Assembly: GCA_963755635.1 (NCBI GenBank)
Contig: CAVWKS010000036.1
Location: 558,001-622,000, forward strand
DNA from: AC-32 sp963755635
Lineage (GTDB): Bacteria > Actinomycetota > Thermoleophilia > Gaiellales > Gaiellaceae
Reading direction: 5' to 3'
DNA length: 64,000 nucleotides
The notes below the pieces were generated by a model. It worked only from the letters and a program-made list of their open reading frames with translations, was not told the DNA's origin and did no database searches. Positions 43,819 to 52,467 of the stretch are shown piece by piece. Within the stretch, counting starts at the first letter, position 1; the number at the start of each line of letters is the position of its first letter. The translations under genes were made by a program, and so were the position numbers.

Positions 43819-45681
43819 TTGCTTCGAAGAACGCTCAACCTGGGGATCCTGGCGCATGTAGACGCCGGTAAGACAACTCTCACCGAACGGCTGCTGTACT
43901 CGGCCGGCGTGATTCGCGAGCTCGGCCGCGTCGACGACGGCACGACGCAGACCGACACGCTCGCGCTCGAGCAGGAGCGCGGGATCACGATCCGCTCCGC
44001 CGTGGTCTCGTTCGAGCTCGAGGGCGTGACCGTCAACCTGATCGACACGCCCGGCCATCCGGACTTCATCGCGGAGGTCGAGCGCGTGCTCGGCGTGCTC
44101 GACGGCGCGGTGCTCGTCATCTCGGCGGTGGAAGGCGTTCAGGCGCAGACGCCGCTCCTGATGCGCGCGCTGCAGCGCCTGGCCGTGCCGACGCTGCTCT
44201 TCGTGAACAAGACCGACCGCCGCGGCGCCGAGCCGGAGCGAGTGCTCGGCGAGATCGCTGAGCGCCTGACGCCGGCCGTCGCGCGGGTCGACTCGGCCGA
44301 GAGCGTGGCCGCGGCGCTCGCCGAGCACGACGACGCATTGCTGGCGGCCTACGTGGACGGCGACGGCCTCGCGCCGGAGAGGTTGCGGCAGGAGCTCGCC
44401 GCGCAGACGGCCGCCGGGCTCGTGTACCCGGTCTTCTTCGGCTCGGCGAGGACGGGCGCCGGCGTCGACGCGCTCAGCTCGGGAATCGCGGACCTGCTCC
44501 CGGCGCGGGAGGGCGACGCCGACGGCCCGCTCTCGGGGACCGTCTTCAAGATCGAGCGCGGCCGCTCCGGCGAGAAGATCGCGTACGCGCGGCTCTTCTC
44601 GGGCACCGTGCGCGTGCGCGACCGGCTGGGCGAGGACCAGAAGGTGACTGCGCTGAGCGTGTTCGAAGACGGCGGCGCCGTCCCGGCCCAGGCCGCGGCG
44701 GCGGGCCAGATTGCCCAGCTCTGGGGCCTCGCCGCCGTCCGGATCGGCGACGCGATCGGCGAGCGCGCCGGCGCCGCTCGGCACAGCTTCGCCCCGCCGA
44801 CGCTGGAGTCGGTCGTCGCCCCGGTGCGCCCCGAGGAGAAGGGCGCGCTCGCCGCCGCCCTCGCCCAGCTCGAGGAGCAGGACCCGCTGATCAACCTGCG
44901 CCAGGGCGGCGACCGCCAGGAGCTCTTCGTCTCGCTCTACGGCGAGGTGCAGAAAGAGGTGATCCAGGCGACGCTCGAGCGCGACTTCGGCGTCGAGGCC
45001 GAGTTCAACGAGACGACGATCATCTGCGTCGAGCGACCGCGCGGCAGCGGCGAGGCGCTCGAGGTGCTGAACACGGAGTCGAACCCGTACCGGGCGACGA
45101 TCGGGCTGCGGGTCGACCCGGCGCCGGCCGGCTCGGGCGTCGAGTTCCGGACGGAGATCGACACGCGCACGATCCCGCTCTACCTGTTCAAGACGTTCGA
45201 CAGCTTCGTCGAGCACATGGACGCCTACGTCCGCGACACGCTGCGCGCGGGTCTGTCCGGCTGGGAGGTGACCGACTGCGTCGTGACGCTCACGAAGTGC
45301 GCTTACTCGGTCCCGGACGGGCCGCCGTCTCGCCGCGGGCCGCTCAGCACCAGCGTGGACTACCGCAAGCTGACCCCGCTGGTGCTGCTGGACGCGCTCA
45401 AGGACGCCGGGACGGTCGTCTGCGAGCCGATCCACCGCTTCCACGCCGGGCTACCCGCGGACACGCTCGGAACGGTCCTCCCCGCCCTCGGCGCCCTGCG
45501 CGCTCTACCGGAGGCGCCGGCGGTGCGGGGCTCCTGGGCGACGGTGGAGGGCGACGTTCCGGCCGCCCGCATGAACGAGCTGCAGCAGCGGCTGCGGGCG
45601 CTCACGCGCGGAGAGGGCGTGGTCGAGCTCGTCTTCAACCGGTACGAGCCGGTCGCCGGAGAGCAGCCGAGGCGACCATGA
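43819..45681 (+). CDS. EF-G-like GTPase of the TetM/Otr(A) ribosomal protection type
   Basis: 620 residues. Translation-factor GTPase domain: LNLGILAHVDAGKTTLTERL (G1), GITIRSAVVSFELEG (switch), NLIDTPGHPDF (G3) and LLFVNKTDRRG (G4). Domain II (SGTVFKIERGRSGEKIAYAR) and domains III-V follow (GEVQKEVIQATLERDFG, CVVTLTKCAYSVP). Length and layout match ribosomal protection proteins (about 640 residues) rather than EF-G (about 700). It may remove tetracycline-like drugs or act on stalled ribosomes. TTG 43819 is chosen because GGAGGG lies 8 bases before it. Confidence 0.88.
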   Translation: MLRRTLNLGILAHVDAGKTTLTERLLYSAGVIRELGRVDDGTTQTDTLALEQERGITIRSAVVSFELEGVTVNLIDTPGHPDFIAEVERVLGVLDGAVLVISAVEGVQAQTPLLMRALQRLAVPTLLFVNKTDRRGAEPERVLGEIAERLTPAVARVDSAESVAAALAEHDDALLAAYVDGDGLAPERLRQELAAQTAAGLVYPVFFGSARTGAGVDALSSGIADLLPAREGDADGPLSGTVFKIERGRSGEKIAYARLFSGTVRVRDRLGEDQKVTALSVFEDGGAVPAQAAAAGQIAQLWGLAAVRIGDAIGERAGAARHSFAPPTLESVVAPVRPEEKGALAAALAQLEEQDPLINLRQGGDRQELFVSLYGEVQKEVIQATLERDFGVEAEFNETTIICVERPRGSGEALEVLNTESNPYRATIGLRVDPAPAGSGVEFRTEIDTRTIPLYLFKTFDSFVEHMDAYVRDTLRAGLSGWEVTDCVVTLTKCAYSVPDGPPSRRGPLSTSVDYRKLTPLVLLDALKDAGTVVCEPIHRFHAGLPADTLGTVLPALGALRALPEAPAVRGSWATVEGDVPAARMNELQQRLRALTRGEGVVELVFNRYEPVAGEQPRRP

Positions 45682-46559
45682 TGCACGCGGACGAAGTCAA
45701 CACCGGCTCGAAGCTCGCGCGGCGACTGCTGGCCGCGCAGTTCCCGCAGTGGGCCGGTCTGCCGCTCGAGCCGGTGCGCTTCTTCGGTACCGACAACGCG
45801 ATCTACCGGCTCGGGGACGAGCTCTCGGTGCGACTGCCACGTCGGGAGCAGAACGTCCTGCAGCTGCACAAGGAGCTCCGCTGGTTGCCGGGGCTCGCGC
45901 CGCGCCTGCCGCTGGCGATCCCCGAGCCGGTGGCGAAGGGCGAGCCGGGCGAGGGCTACCCGCTCGAGTGGGCGGTGTACCGCTGGCTCCCGGGCGAGGC
46001 GGCCTACGAGACGCCGCCCGACAAGCCGGAGCGGGAGCTTGCCGCCTTCCTGCTGGCGCTGCAGCGGATCGACCCAACAGGTGGGCCGCCTCCCGGTGAG
46101 CACAACTTCTTCCGAGGCGAGCCGCTCGCGCCCCGAGACCGGCTCACGCGCGAGTCGATCGCGCAGCTCGGGCTCGAGCGCGAGGCGCTGCCCATCTGGG
46201 AGGCGGCGCTCGCCGCGCCGAGGTGGGACGCGGCGCCGGTCTGGATCCATGGCGACCTCGACGCGCGCAACGTTCTGGTCGCGGGTGGCCGAATCAGCGG
46301 CGTCGTCGACTTCGGCGGGCTCGGCGTCGGCGACCCGGCCTGCGACGTGATGGTCGCGTGGAAGCTGGTGGGCGGCGAGGCCCGCGAGCGCTTCCGTCGT
46401 GAGCTCGGCGCCGACGACGCGACGTGGGCCCGCGCGAAGGGATGGGCGCTCACGACGGCCGTCAACGCGCTGACGTACTACACGGACGAGACGAACCCGC
46501 TGCTCGTCCGTGAGGCCCGCGCCTGGCTCGCCGAGGTGCTGGCCGGTTCGCCTGCATAA
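45678..46559 (+). CDS. Aminoglycoside phosphotransferase-like kinase
   Basis: 293 residues of the APH/ChoK fold: DNAIYRLGDELSVRLPRR (N-lobe), catalytic loop VWIHGDLDARNVLVAGG with Asp and Asn, and metal-binding GVVDFGGLGVGDPACDVMVA. Such kinases phosphorylate aminoglycosides, macrolides or small metabolites; the substrate cannot be told. ATG 45678 overlaps the stop of the TetM-like gene (ATGA), so the pair is translationally coupled. Confidence 0.88.
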   Translation: MMHADEVNTGSKLARRLLAAQFPQWAGLPLEPVRFFGTDNAIYRLGDELSVRLPRREQNVLQLHKELRWLPGLAPRLPLAIPEPVAKGEPGEGYPLEWAVYRWLPGEAAYETPPDKPERELAAFLLALQRIDPTGGPPPGEHNFFRGEPLAPRDRLTRESIAQLGLEREALPIWEAALAAPRWDAAPVWIHGDLDARNVLVAGGRISGVVDFGGLGVGDPACDVMVAWKLVGGEARERFRRELGADDATWARAKGWALTTAVNALTYYTDETNPLLVREARAWLAEVLAGSPA

Positions 46560-46562
46560 GCT
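46557..46562 (+). promoter_or_regulatory. -10 element of the cDPG-synthetase-like gene (leaderless type)
   Basis: TAAGCT, then 6 bases, then ATG 46569. The TAA of the hexamer is also the stop codon of the preceding kinase gene. Confidence 0.45.
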
Positions 46563-46568
46563 TCGTAT

Positions 46569-47909
46569 ATGACAAGGACACGGGTGCTGATCGCGGGCGC
46601 GGCCGGCCGCGACTTCCACAACTTCAACCTCGTCTTCCGCGGCCGCGAGGAGTACGAGGTGGTCGCGTTCACGGCGACGCAGATCCCGAACATCGACGGG
46701 CGCGTCTATCCGCGCGAGCTGGCGGGCGAGCTGTATCCGAACGGGATCCCGATCGCGCCGGAGAGCGAGCTCTCGGAGCTGATCGAAGAGCGCCAGATCG
46801 ACGAGGTCGTCTTCGCCTACTCCGACGTCACACACGAGCACGTGATGCACATCGCCTCGCGGGCGCTTGCCGCCGGCGCGGCCTTCCGGCTGATCTCGCC
46901 GCGCGAGACGATGCTGGCCTCATCGAAGCCGGTCGTCGCGGTCTGCGCCGTGCGCACGGGCTCCGGCAAGAGCCAGACGACCCGCCACATCGCCGCGATT
47001 CTGCGCGAGGCGGGCAACCGCGTCGCGGTCCTGCGGCACCCGATGCCGTACGGCGACCTCGCCGCGCAGGCCGTCCAGCGCTTCGAGCGCTACGAGGATC
47101 TCGACGCCGCCGATGCGACGATCGAGGAGCGCGAGGAGTACGAGCCGCACATCGCCGAGGGCAACCTCGTCTTCGCGGGGATCGACTACGCGGCGATCCT
47201 CGACCGCGCCGAGCAGGAGGCCGACGTGATCCTCTGGGACGGCGGCAACAACGACACGCCGTTCATCAAGCCGAACCTGGACGTCGTGGTCGTCGACCCG
47301 CACCGGCCCGGCCACGAGCTGCGCTACCACCCGGGCGAGACGAACCTTCGGATGGCCGACGTCTGCGTCGTGAACAAGGTCGACAGCGCGCCGCAGGAGG
47401 GCGTCGACGCGGTGCTCGACTCGATTCGGGCGAACAATCCCGACGCGCGGATCGTGCTGGCGGCTTCGCCGTTCGTCGTCGAGGGCGACGCGGCCGAGAT
47501 CGCCGGCAAACGGGTGCTCGCGATCGAGGACGGCCCGACGCTGACGCACGGCGAGATGACCTACGGCGCTGCGGTGCTCGCCGCGAAGGCGAACGGCGCC
47601 GCTGAGCTGATCGACCCACGCGGGGCCGCCGTCGGCTCGATCGCCGAGACGTTCAGGCAGTACCCGCACGTCGGCGCGCTGCTCCCCGCGATGGGCTACG
47701 GGAAGCAGCAGATGGACGACCTGCGCGCGACGATCGAGGCCTCCGGCGCCGAGCTCGTCCTGATCGGAACCCCGATCGACCTGCGACGGCTGATCGACTT
47801 CCAGGTGCCCGCGCTGCGGATCACCTACCGCTTGCAGGAGGTCGGCGAGCCGACGCTCAAGGACGTCCTCCGCGAGCAAGGCTTGATCGGCGACGAAGCG
47901 CTGGTTTGA
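46569..47909 (+). CDS. Cyclic 2,3-diphosphoglycerate synthetase-like P-loop protein
   Basis: 446 residues. An N-terminal Rossmann-like region (TRVLIAGAAGRDFHNFNLVF, VVAFTATQIPNIDGRVYP) leads to a P-loop (AVCAVRTGSGKSQTTRHIA). ADVILWDGGNNDTPFIKPNL (Walker B-like) and VVDPHRPGHELRYHPGE and VCVVNKVDSA follow. The family is named after the archaeal enzyme that cyclises 2,3-diphosphoglycerate, but bacterial members are mostly uncharacterised. It overlaps the carbamate kinase gene by 4 bases (TTGA), suggesting a shared ATP- or acyl-phosphate-linked role. Confidence 0.85.
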   Translation: MTRTRVLIAGAAGRDFHNFNLVFRGREEYEVVAFTATQIPNIDGRVYPRELAGELYPNGIPIAPESELSELIEERQIDEVVFAYSDVTHEHVMHIASRALAAGAAFRLISPRETMLASSKPVVAVCAVRTGSGKSQTTRHIAAILREAGNRVAVLRHPMPYGDLAAQAVQRFERYEDLDAADATIEEREEYEPHIAEGNLVFAGIDYAAILDRAEQEADVILWDGGNNDTPFIKPNLDVVVVDPHRPGHELRYHPGETNLRMADVCVVNKVDSAPQEGVDAVLDSIRANNPDARIVLAASPFVVEGDAAEIAGKRVLAIEDGPTLTHGEMTYGAAVLAAKANGAAELIDPRGAAVGSIAETFRQYPHVGALLPAMGYGKQQMDDLRATIEASGAELVLIGTPIDLRRLIDFQVPALRITYRLQEVGEPTLKDVLREQGLIGDEALV

Positions 47910-48820
47910 CGGCGGTCGTCGCGCTCGGCGGCAACGCGCTGATGCGGCCGGGCGAGCGGGGCACCGCGGCCGAGCAGCGCGCGAACCTGCGCGAGGCCTG
48001 CGCGGCGCTCAGGCCGCTGCTTGACGAAGACCGGCTGGTGATCACGCACGGGAACGGCCCGCAGGTCGGCAACGAGCTGCTGCGCCACGAGCGGGCCGCC
48101 GACGAGGCGCCGCCGCTGCCGCTCTACCTCGCCGTGGCCCAGACCCAGGCCGAGATCGGCGCGCTGCTCGAGAGCGAGCTCGCGCCCGTCGCAGGACGGC
48201 CGGTCGCGTGCCTGCTGACGCACGTCGTCGTCGCGGAGGACGATCCCGCTTTCGCCGAGCCGACGAAGCCGGTCGGGCCCTTCTACGACGAGGCCCGGGC
48301 GCACGAGCTCGAGCGGGAGCGTGGCTGGCAGGTCGTGCACGACGCGGGCCGCGGCTGGCGACGGGTCGTGCCCTCGCCGCAGCCGCTGGAGGTGGTCGAG
48401 CTCGACGCGCTCCGCTCGCTGCTCGACGGAGGAACGATCGCGATCGCGTGCGGCGGGGGCGGGATCCCGGTGGCTCGGCGCGACGGCCGGCTGGCGGGAG
48501 TGGACGCGGTGATCGACAAGGACCGCGCGTCCTCGGTGCTCGCGCGGGCGCTCGGGGCCGAGCGGCTGGTGATCCTCACCGAGGTGCCGGCGGTCTACCG
48601 CGACTTCGGCGAGGGCAGCCAGGAGGAGGTGCGCGAGCTCTCGGACGGCGAAGCTAGCGGGCTCGCGAGGGAGCTCGAGGCCGGCTCGATGCGGCCGAAG
48701 CTCGAGGCCGCCGCCGACTTCGCGCGGGAGACCGGGCACGAGGCGCTCGTCACCTCGCCGGCCGCCCTGGCGGACGCGCTGGCGGGCTCAGCCGGTACGC
48801 GAATCCGTCCCGGCTCGTAG
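47906..48820 (+). CDS. arcC: Carbamate kinase
   Basis: 304 residues, intact. Amino-acid-kinase fold enzyme interconverting carbamoyl phosphate plus ADP and ATP plus carbamate. Motifs: VVALGGNALMRPGERGT, LVITHGNGPQVGNELLRHE, AVAQTQAEIGALLES, THVVVAEDDPAFAEPTKPVG, IAIACGGGGIPVARRDG, AVIDKDRASSVLARAL. TTG 47906 overlaps the upstream stop. No arginine deiminase (arcA) or ornithine transcarbamylase (arcB) is adjacent, so use in arginine fermentation is not supported by context. Confidence 0.95.
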   Translation: MTAVVALGGNALMRPGERGTAAEQRANLREACAALRPLLDEDRLVITHGNGPQVGNELLRHERAADEAPPLPLYLAVAQTQAEIGALLESELAPVAGRPVACLLTHVVVAEDDPAFAEPTKPVGPFYDEARAHELERERGWQVVHDAGRGWRRVVPSPQPLEVVELDALRSLLDGGTIAIACGGGGIPVARRDGRLAGVDAVIDKDRASSVLARALGAERLVILTEVPAVYRDFGEGSQEEVRELSDGEASGLARELEAGSMRPKLEAAADFARETGHEALVTSPAALADALAGSAGTRIRPGS

Positions 48821-48859
48821 TTTTCGCGGCTGGCCTCGCCATGACGCTGCCCGCCGTCT

Positions 48860-48865
48860 TAAGGT
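48860..48865 (+). promoter_or_regulatory. -10 element of the NiCoT gene (leaderless type)
   Basis: TAAGGT, then 7 bases, then GTG 48873; no ribosome-binding site. Confidence 0.45.
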
Positions 48866-48872
48866 GAGCTGA

Positions 48873-49576
48873 GTGTTCGGCCTCGACACCTGGCTCGCCG
48901 GCTTCTCCGACGGAACGACGCTGCTCGTCGTCGCACTGGTCGCGACGCTTCTCGGGTTGCGCCATGCCACCGACCCCGACCACCTGGCCGCGGTCACCAC
49001 GCTGATCGCGGGAACCGAGGAGCGCGCCGCGAAGGCGGCGGCCCGCCTCGGCGCGGCCTGGGGCTCGGGGCACGCGACCAGTCTCTTCCTGTTCGGCGTG
49101 CCGATCGTCTGCTTCAAGGCGTACCTGCCGGACCGGGTCGAGCAAGGCGCGGAGACGACGGTCGGATCCTGATCGTAGGGCTCGCGCTCTGGCTGCTCGT
49201 ACGCTGGCGACGCGGCCTCTTTCACGTACACGTCCGCGCCTGCTCGAAGCATCCGCACGCAACCGCCCGTGCGCGCAGCCCGCTGCAGGCCTACGGGATC
49301 GGGCTCGTCCACGGCATGGCTGGCAGCGCCGGGGTCGGCGTGCTCCTCCTCGGCTCGATCGACGATCGCGCGCTGGCACTCGCCGCGCTCGCGATCTTCG
49401 CCTTCTGCACCGCACTCTCGATGGCGATCATGTCGACCGGCTTCGGCCGCGTCCTCGCCTCGGCGCGGCTGCGCGCCTCGTTCGACCGGCTGGCGCCCGG
49501 GCTCGCGCTCGTGAGCCTCGCCTTCGGCGCCTGGTACGCGCTTGGCGCCCTGGACCTCGCGCCACACTTCTTCTGA
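48873..49576 (+). CDS. Nickel/cobalt transporter family (HoxN/NixA/UreH-like) permease, one frameshift
   Basis: About 234 residues once joined. The first segment has the signature HX4DH motif in LGLRHATDPDHLAAVTTLI and GAAWGSGHATSLFLFGVPIV. Near 49155 one base is missing, and the next frame continues LIVGLALWLLVRWRRGLF, YGIGLVHGMAGSAGVGVLLL and ALSMAIMSTGFGRVLASARL to the stop at 49576. About six membrane helices result. Metal specificity (Ni or Co) cannot be assigned; short members of this family also include sulfite- or uncharacterised transporters. Confidence 0.8.
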
Positions 49577-49793
49577 CGCCCGCGACCGCGGCGACCCGCT
49601 GGCGCTCGTCATGCCGTAGCCTCAGCGCCGTGCCCCGCCCAGTGATGCCGCCGAGTTTCTGGGTCGCGAGCACCAAGCCAGGAGCCGCACTCGTCCGCGG
49701 CCAAGGCTGGTTGCCTTGGCAAGGGCGAGGGTGGCTCGTGGCGCCGCGTGATCGCGGGCCGAAGCCGGCATGTATCGCTGGACGGGGCACTAG

Positions 49794-50498
49794 GTGCTCC
49801 CGCTCAAGGACAACGTCCCGACGCGGACGTTCCCGGTCGTCACGGTCGCGCTGATCGCTGCCAACACGATCGTCTGGCTCTGGGAGTGGCGGACCGGCGT
49901 GAATCACGACGTCTTCCGCTACGGCTACTACCCGTGCGCGCTGCACGGGCCCTGCGTGCAGCCCGCGACGCTCTTCCACCACATCGGGTGGTATTTCGCC
50001 GTCTTCACGGCGATGTTCATGCACGGCAGCTGGATCCACATCGGCGGGAACATGCTCTTCCTCTGGATCTTCGGCAACAACATCGAGGACGCGCTCGGCA
50101 GGATGCGCTTCCTGCTCTGGTACCTCGCGGCCGGGGTCGCGGCGATTGCCGCTCAAACCGCCGTCACGGTCTGGTTCTCGACGGCCTCCGGCGCGAGCAT
50201 CCCGAACGTCGGCGCGTCGGGCGCGATCGCCGGCGTGCTCGGCGCGTACCTGGTGCTGCTGCCGAACGCGAAGGTGCTGACCGCCTTCTGGATCATCTTG
50301 ATCTTCCTCCGCGAGATCCCTGCGGTGGTCTTTCTCGGCGTCTGGTTCCTGTTCCAGCTCTGGGACGGCGGCTTCGCCATCCTGCATCCGCAATCGGGCG
50401 GCGGCGTCGCGTTCTTCGCGCACATCGGCGGCTTTGCCTTCGGGGCGGCGACCGTTCTGCTCGTCGCCGTGCGCAGACCGTTACGGCCGACCTGGTGA
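49794..50498 (+). CDS. Rhomboid family intramembrane serine protease
   Basis: 234 residues with six membrane helices. The catalytic Ser is in GASGAIAGVLGAYLVLLPNA and the His in FFAHIGGFAFGAATVLL. The upstream MHGSWIHIGGNMLFLWIFGN carries the conserved HxxxN oxyanion helix. It cleaves transmembrane substrates within the bilayer. GTG 49794 begins the short cytoplasmic N-terminus. The 217 bases upstream to the NiCoT gene hold no supportable gene. Confidence 0.95.
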   Translation: MLPLKDNVPTRTFPVVTVALIAANTIVWLWEWRTGVNHDVFRYGYYPCALHGPCVQPATLFHHIGWYFAVFTAMFMHGSWIHIGGNMLFLWIFGNNIEDALGRMRFLLWYLAAGVAAIAAQTAVTVWFSTASGASIPNVGASGAIAGVLGAYLVLLPNAKVLTAFWIILIFLREIPAVVFLGVWFLFQLWDGGFAILHPQSGGGVAFFAHIGGFAFGAATVLLVAVRRPLRPTW

Positions 50499-50584
50499 GC
50501 TCCGGGCTGCTCACGGACATCGCGCTCGCGGCGGGCGCGGTCGGGCTGCTCGTCGTTCTGATCTACCTGTTTTCCGGGGATTGA
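50495..50584 (+). CDS. 29-residue membrane micro-protein
   Basis: GTG 50495 overlaps the rhomboid stop (GTGA). It encodes SSGLLTDIALAAGAVGLLVV and LIYLFSGD, a single transmembrane helix with almost nothing outside it. Too short for homology. The junction style and clean hydrophobic helix support translation, and a rhomboid accessory peptide is possible. Confidence 0.45.
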   Translation: MSSGLLTDIALAAGAVGLLVVLIYLFSGD

Positions 50585-50619
50585 GGAATGGCCGGGATGG
50601 TTATTTCGTTTTGAGAGGC

Positions 50620-50862
50620 ATGACCAACATCGACCAAATTCGAGACGAGATCGACCTCGCGACCGAGCGGCGCACGGAGCTCTGGCACTTGCTCTCCGAG
50701 GGCCACGACGCCGAGCTCGCGGCCGAGCTGCACCAGCTCGAGGAGCGCATCGCCGCGCTCTGGGACGAGCAGCGCTCGCTCAAGGCCCGCGCACGCTTCG
50801 GCGACCGCGACGAGATCATCAAGCGCGCCCGCCACGAAGAGCGGCTCGCGCGCGCAGCCTGA
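50620..50862 (+). CDS. 80-residue helical protein, unknown
   Basis: ATG 50620 with a GAGAGG ribosome-binding site encodes a fully helical, charge-rich protein: TNIDQIRDEIDLATERRTEL, EGHDAELAAELHQLEERIAA, LWDEQRSLKARARFGDRDEI. It has a two-helix coiled-coil appearance. The upstream sequence is locally AT-rich (GGTTATTTCGTTTTG), consistent with its own promoter, and a strong terminator follows 25 bases after the stop. Short actinobacterial proteins of this type are common but uncharacterised. Confidence 0.7.
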   Translation: MTNIDQIRDEIDLATERRTELWHLLSEGHDAELAAELHQLEERIAALWDEQRSLKARARFGDRDEIIKRARHEERLARAA

Positions 50863-50886
50863 CCCAAGTCCTTTCCGTGAACGGAC

Positions 50887-50926
50887 AGAGCCGGCGGCCT
50901 TTGAAGAGCCGCCGGCTCTTTCTTCT
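50887..50926 (+). terminator. Intrinsic terminator
   Basis: Perfect 12-bp stem AGAGCCGGCGGC / GCCGCCGGCTCT with a 9-base loop, followed by TTCTTCT. The best Rho-independent terminator in the window; it ends the 50620 gene. Confidence 0.85.
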
Positions 50927-50944
50927 CCGGCGCTCGCGCTGAGC

Positions 50945-50950
50945 TAGGCT
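50945..50950 (+). promoter_or_regulatory. -10 element of the second AcpA-type gene
   Basis: TAGGCT about 30 bases before ATG 50981, leaving a leader that contains a GGGGGAAGG ribosome-binding site. This gene has a normal leader, unlike most here. Confidence 0.35.
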
Positions 50951-50980
50951 CGGAGTGCCGTCGAAGTGAGGGGGAAGGCC

Positions 50981-52447
50981 ATGAGCGCGAAGGCCGGAGC
51001 GAAGGGCGACCGGGTCGAGGTCGAGGTCGACGCCGCGGTCAAAGCTCTTCAGAAGATCGACCACATCGTCGTCCTGATGATGGAGAACCGGTCGTTCGAC
51101 CACATGCTCGGCTACCTGCGGCTGACCGGCCGCCGCCCGGAGCTGGACGGCCTCGACGCGGGCATGGCCAACGTCTACCACGACCGCAGCGGGAAGTTTC
51201 CGCGCTACGACGGGCTCAGCTTCGGCATCCACGAGCTGCTCGACACGCGGATGACGAAGGCGCAGGACCCGCCGCACGGCGGCTCGTCGGTCGACAAGCA
51301 GCTGAAGAACAAGAACGCCGGCTTCGTGCAGACGTACATGGACGAGCGCGGCGGGCCGCCTGAGGTGCACCCCGCGGACGTGATGGGCTACCACACCGGC
51401 AAGCACCTGCCGGTCTACGACCACCTGACCGAGAAGTTCTGCGTCTGCGACCGCTGGTTCAGCTCGGTGGCGGGCTCGACCTTCCCGAACCGGCTCTACG
51501 CGATGGCCGGCCGCGCGGCGGGCAAGCGGGAGAACATCGATCCGCCGATCTACCACCTCCATTCGTTCGTACGGCACCTCGACGGGGTCAAGGGCGTCTC
51601 GTGGGCCAATTTCGTCCACGACGTGACTCCGCTCCTGTGGGCGATCGACAACGACTACCCGATCCACAATCTCCTGGACGAGCACGTGGCCTGGTTCGAC
51701 GGCCACTTCCGCCCGCCGCACTTCGGCGACACGTTCATCCAGCGCGCGGGCGCGGGGAAGCTGCCGAGCGTCTCCTGGATCGACCCGAGCTTCGCCGACC
51801 TGCGCACCGGGCTGACGCGGCTGATCTCGCCGCCGTCGAACGACGACCACCCGCCGTCCGACGTCGCCGCCGGCCAGGCGCTCGTGCTCAAGGTCTACGA
51901 CGCGCTCGCGTCGAGCAAGCAGTGGGCGAAGACGCTGTTCGTGATCACCTACGACGAGCACGGCGGCTTCTTCGACCACGTCGTCCCGCCGGCGAACCCG
52001 CCCGACGACGACCCGAAGGTCTTCAGCCGTTACGGCGTCCGCGTCCCGGCGATCGTCGTCTCGCCGCTGGTTACCCGTCGCAGCTTCTCGCACGTGGTCT
52101 TCGACCACACGTCGATCATCAAGACGATCCTGCTGCGCTTCGCCCGCAAGGGAAACACGATCCCGAACATGGGCAAGCGGGTCAGCAATGCGCAGCACCT
52201 CGGCGTCCTGCTGACGGAGCCGAAGCCGCGCCCACCGGAGACCCCGGAGCTCTACCGGCCGCTGGCCACCAAGATCGACGCGATCCGCAAGGACGCGACG
52301 CACGAGCAACTGACCCTCGGCGCCAACGCCCGAGCCGCAGCGAAGACCCAGCTCACCGACCTGCAGCACGACTACCTGTCGATCCAGACCGAGTTCATGA
52401 AGGAGCTGCAGAAGACCGCGCCGGAGAAGCTGGCCAAGTTCTACTAG
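50981..52447 (+). CDS. Phospholipase C / acid phosphatase (AcpA superfamily), no signal peptide
   Basis: 488 residues. Motifs: HIVVLMMENRSFDHMLGYLR, DVMGYHTGKHLPVYDHLTEK, FVITYDEHGGFFDHVVPPAN, VVSPLVTRRSFSHVVFDHTS. It is the same fold as the secreted protein at 39854 but lacks any N-terminal hydrophobic segment; the start is Lys/Ala-rich (SAKAGAKGDRVEVEVDAAVK). It may therefore be cytoplasmic or exported by another route. ATG 50981 is preferred over GTG 50966 because of the GGGGGAAGG site. The C-terminus is helical. Confidence 0.88.
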   Translation: MSAKAGAKGDRVEVEVDAAVKALQKIDHIVVLMMENRSFDHMLGYLRLTGRRPELDGLDAGMANVYHDRSGKFPRYDGLSFGIHELLDTRMTKAQDPPHGGSSVDKQLKNKNAGFVQTYMDERGGPPEVHPADVMGYHTGKHLPVYDHLTEKFCVCDRWFSSVAGSTFPNRLYAMAGRAAGKRENIDPPIYHLHSFVRHLDGVKGVSWANFVHDVTPLLWAIDNDYPIHNLLDEHVAWFDGHFRPPHFGDTFIQRAGAGKLPSVSWIDPSFADLRTGLTRLISPPSNDDHPPSDVAAGQALVLKVYDALASSKQWAKTLFVITYDEHGGFFDHVVPPANPPDDDPKVFSRYGVRVPAIVVSPLVTRRSFSHVVFDHTSIIKTILLRFARKGNTIPNMGKRVSNAQHLGVLLTEPKPRPPETPELYRPLATKIDAIRKDATHEQLTLGANARAAAKTQLTDLQHDYLSIQTEFMKELQKTAPEKLAKFY

Positions 52448-52450
52448 CTC

Positions 52451-52456
52451 TACACT
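52451..52456 (+). promoter_or_regulatory. -10 element of tRNA-Ala
   Basis: TACACT 11 bases before the mature 5' end. A -35 was not obvious. Confidence 0.35.
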
Positions 52457-52467
52457 GTGACTCGCCC

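Noticed and set aside
43819..45681. Calling the GTPase a proven tetracycline resistance gene
   Set aside because: Layout and length fit ribosomal protection proteins, but many environmental actinobacterial homologues are untested, so only family membership is claimed.
49630..49854. Plus-strand frame before the rhomboid gene
   Set aside because: Gly/Arg/Ser-rich with no hydrophobic core or motif; it ends inside the rhomboid gene in another frame.
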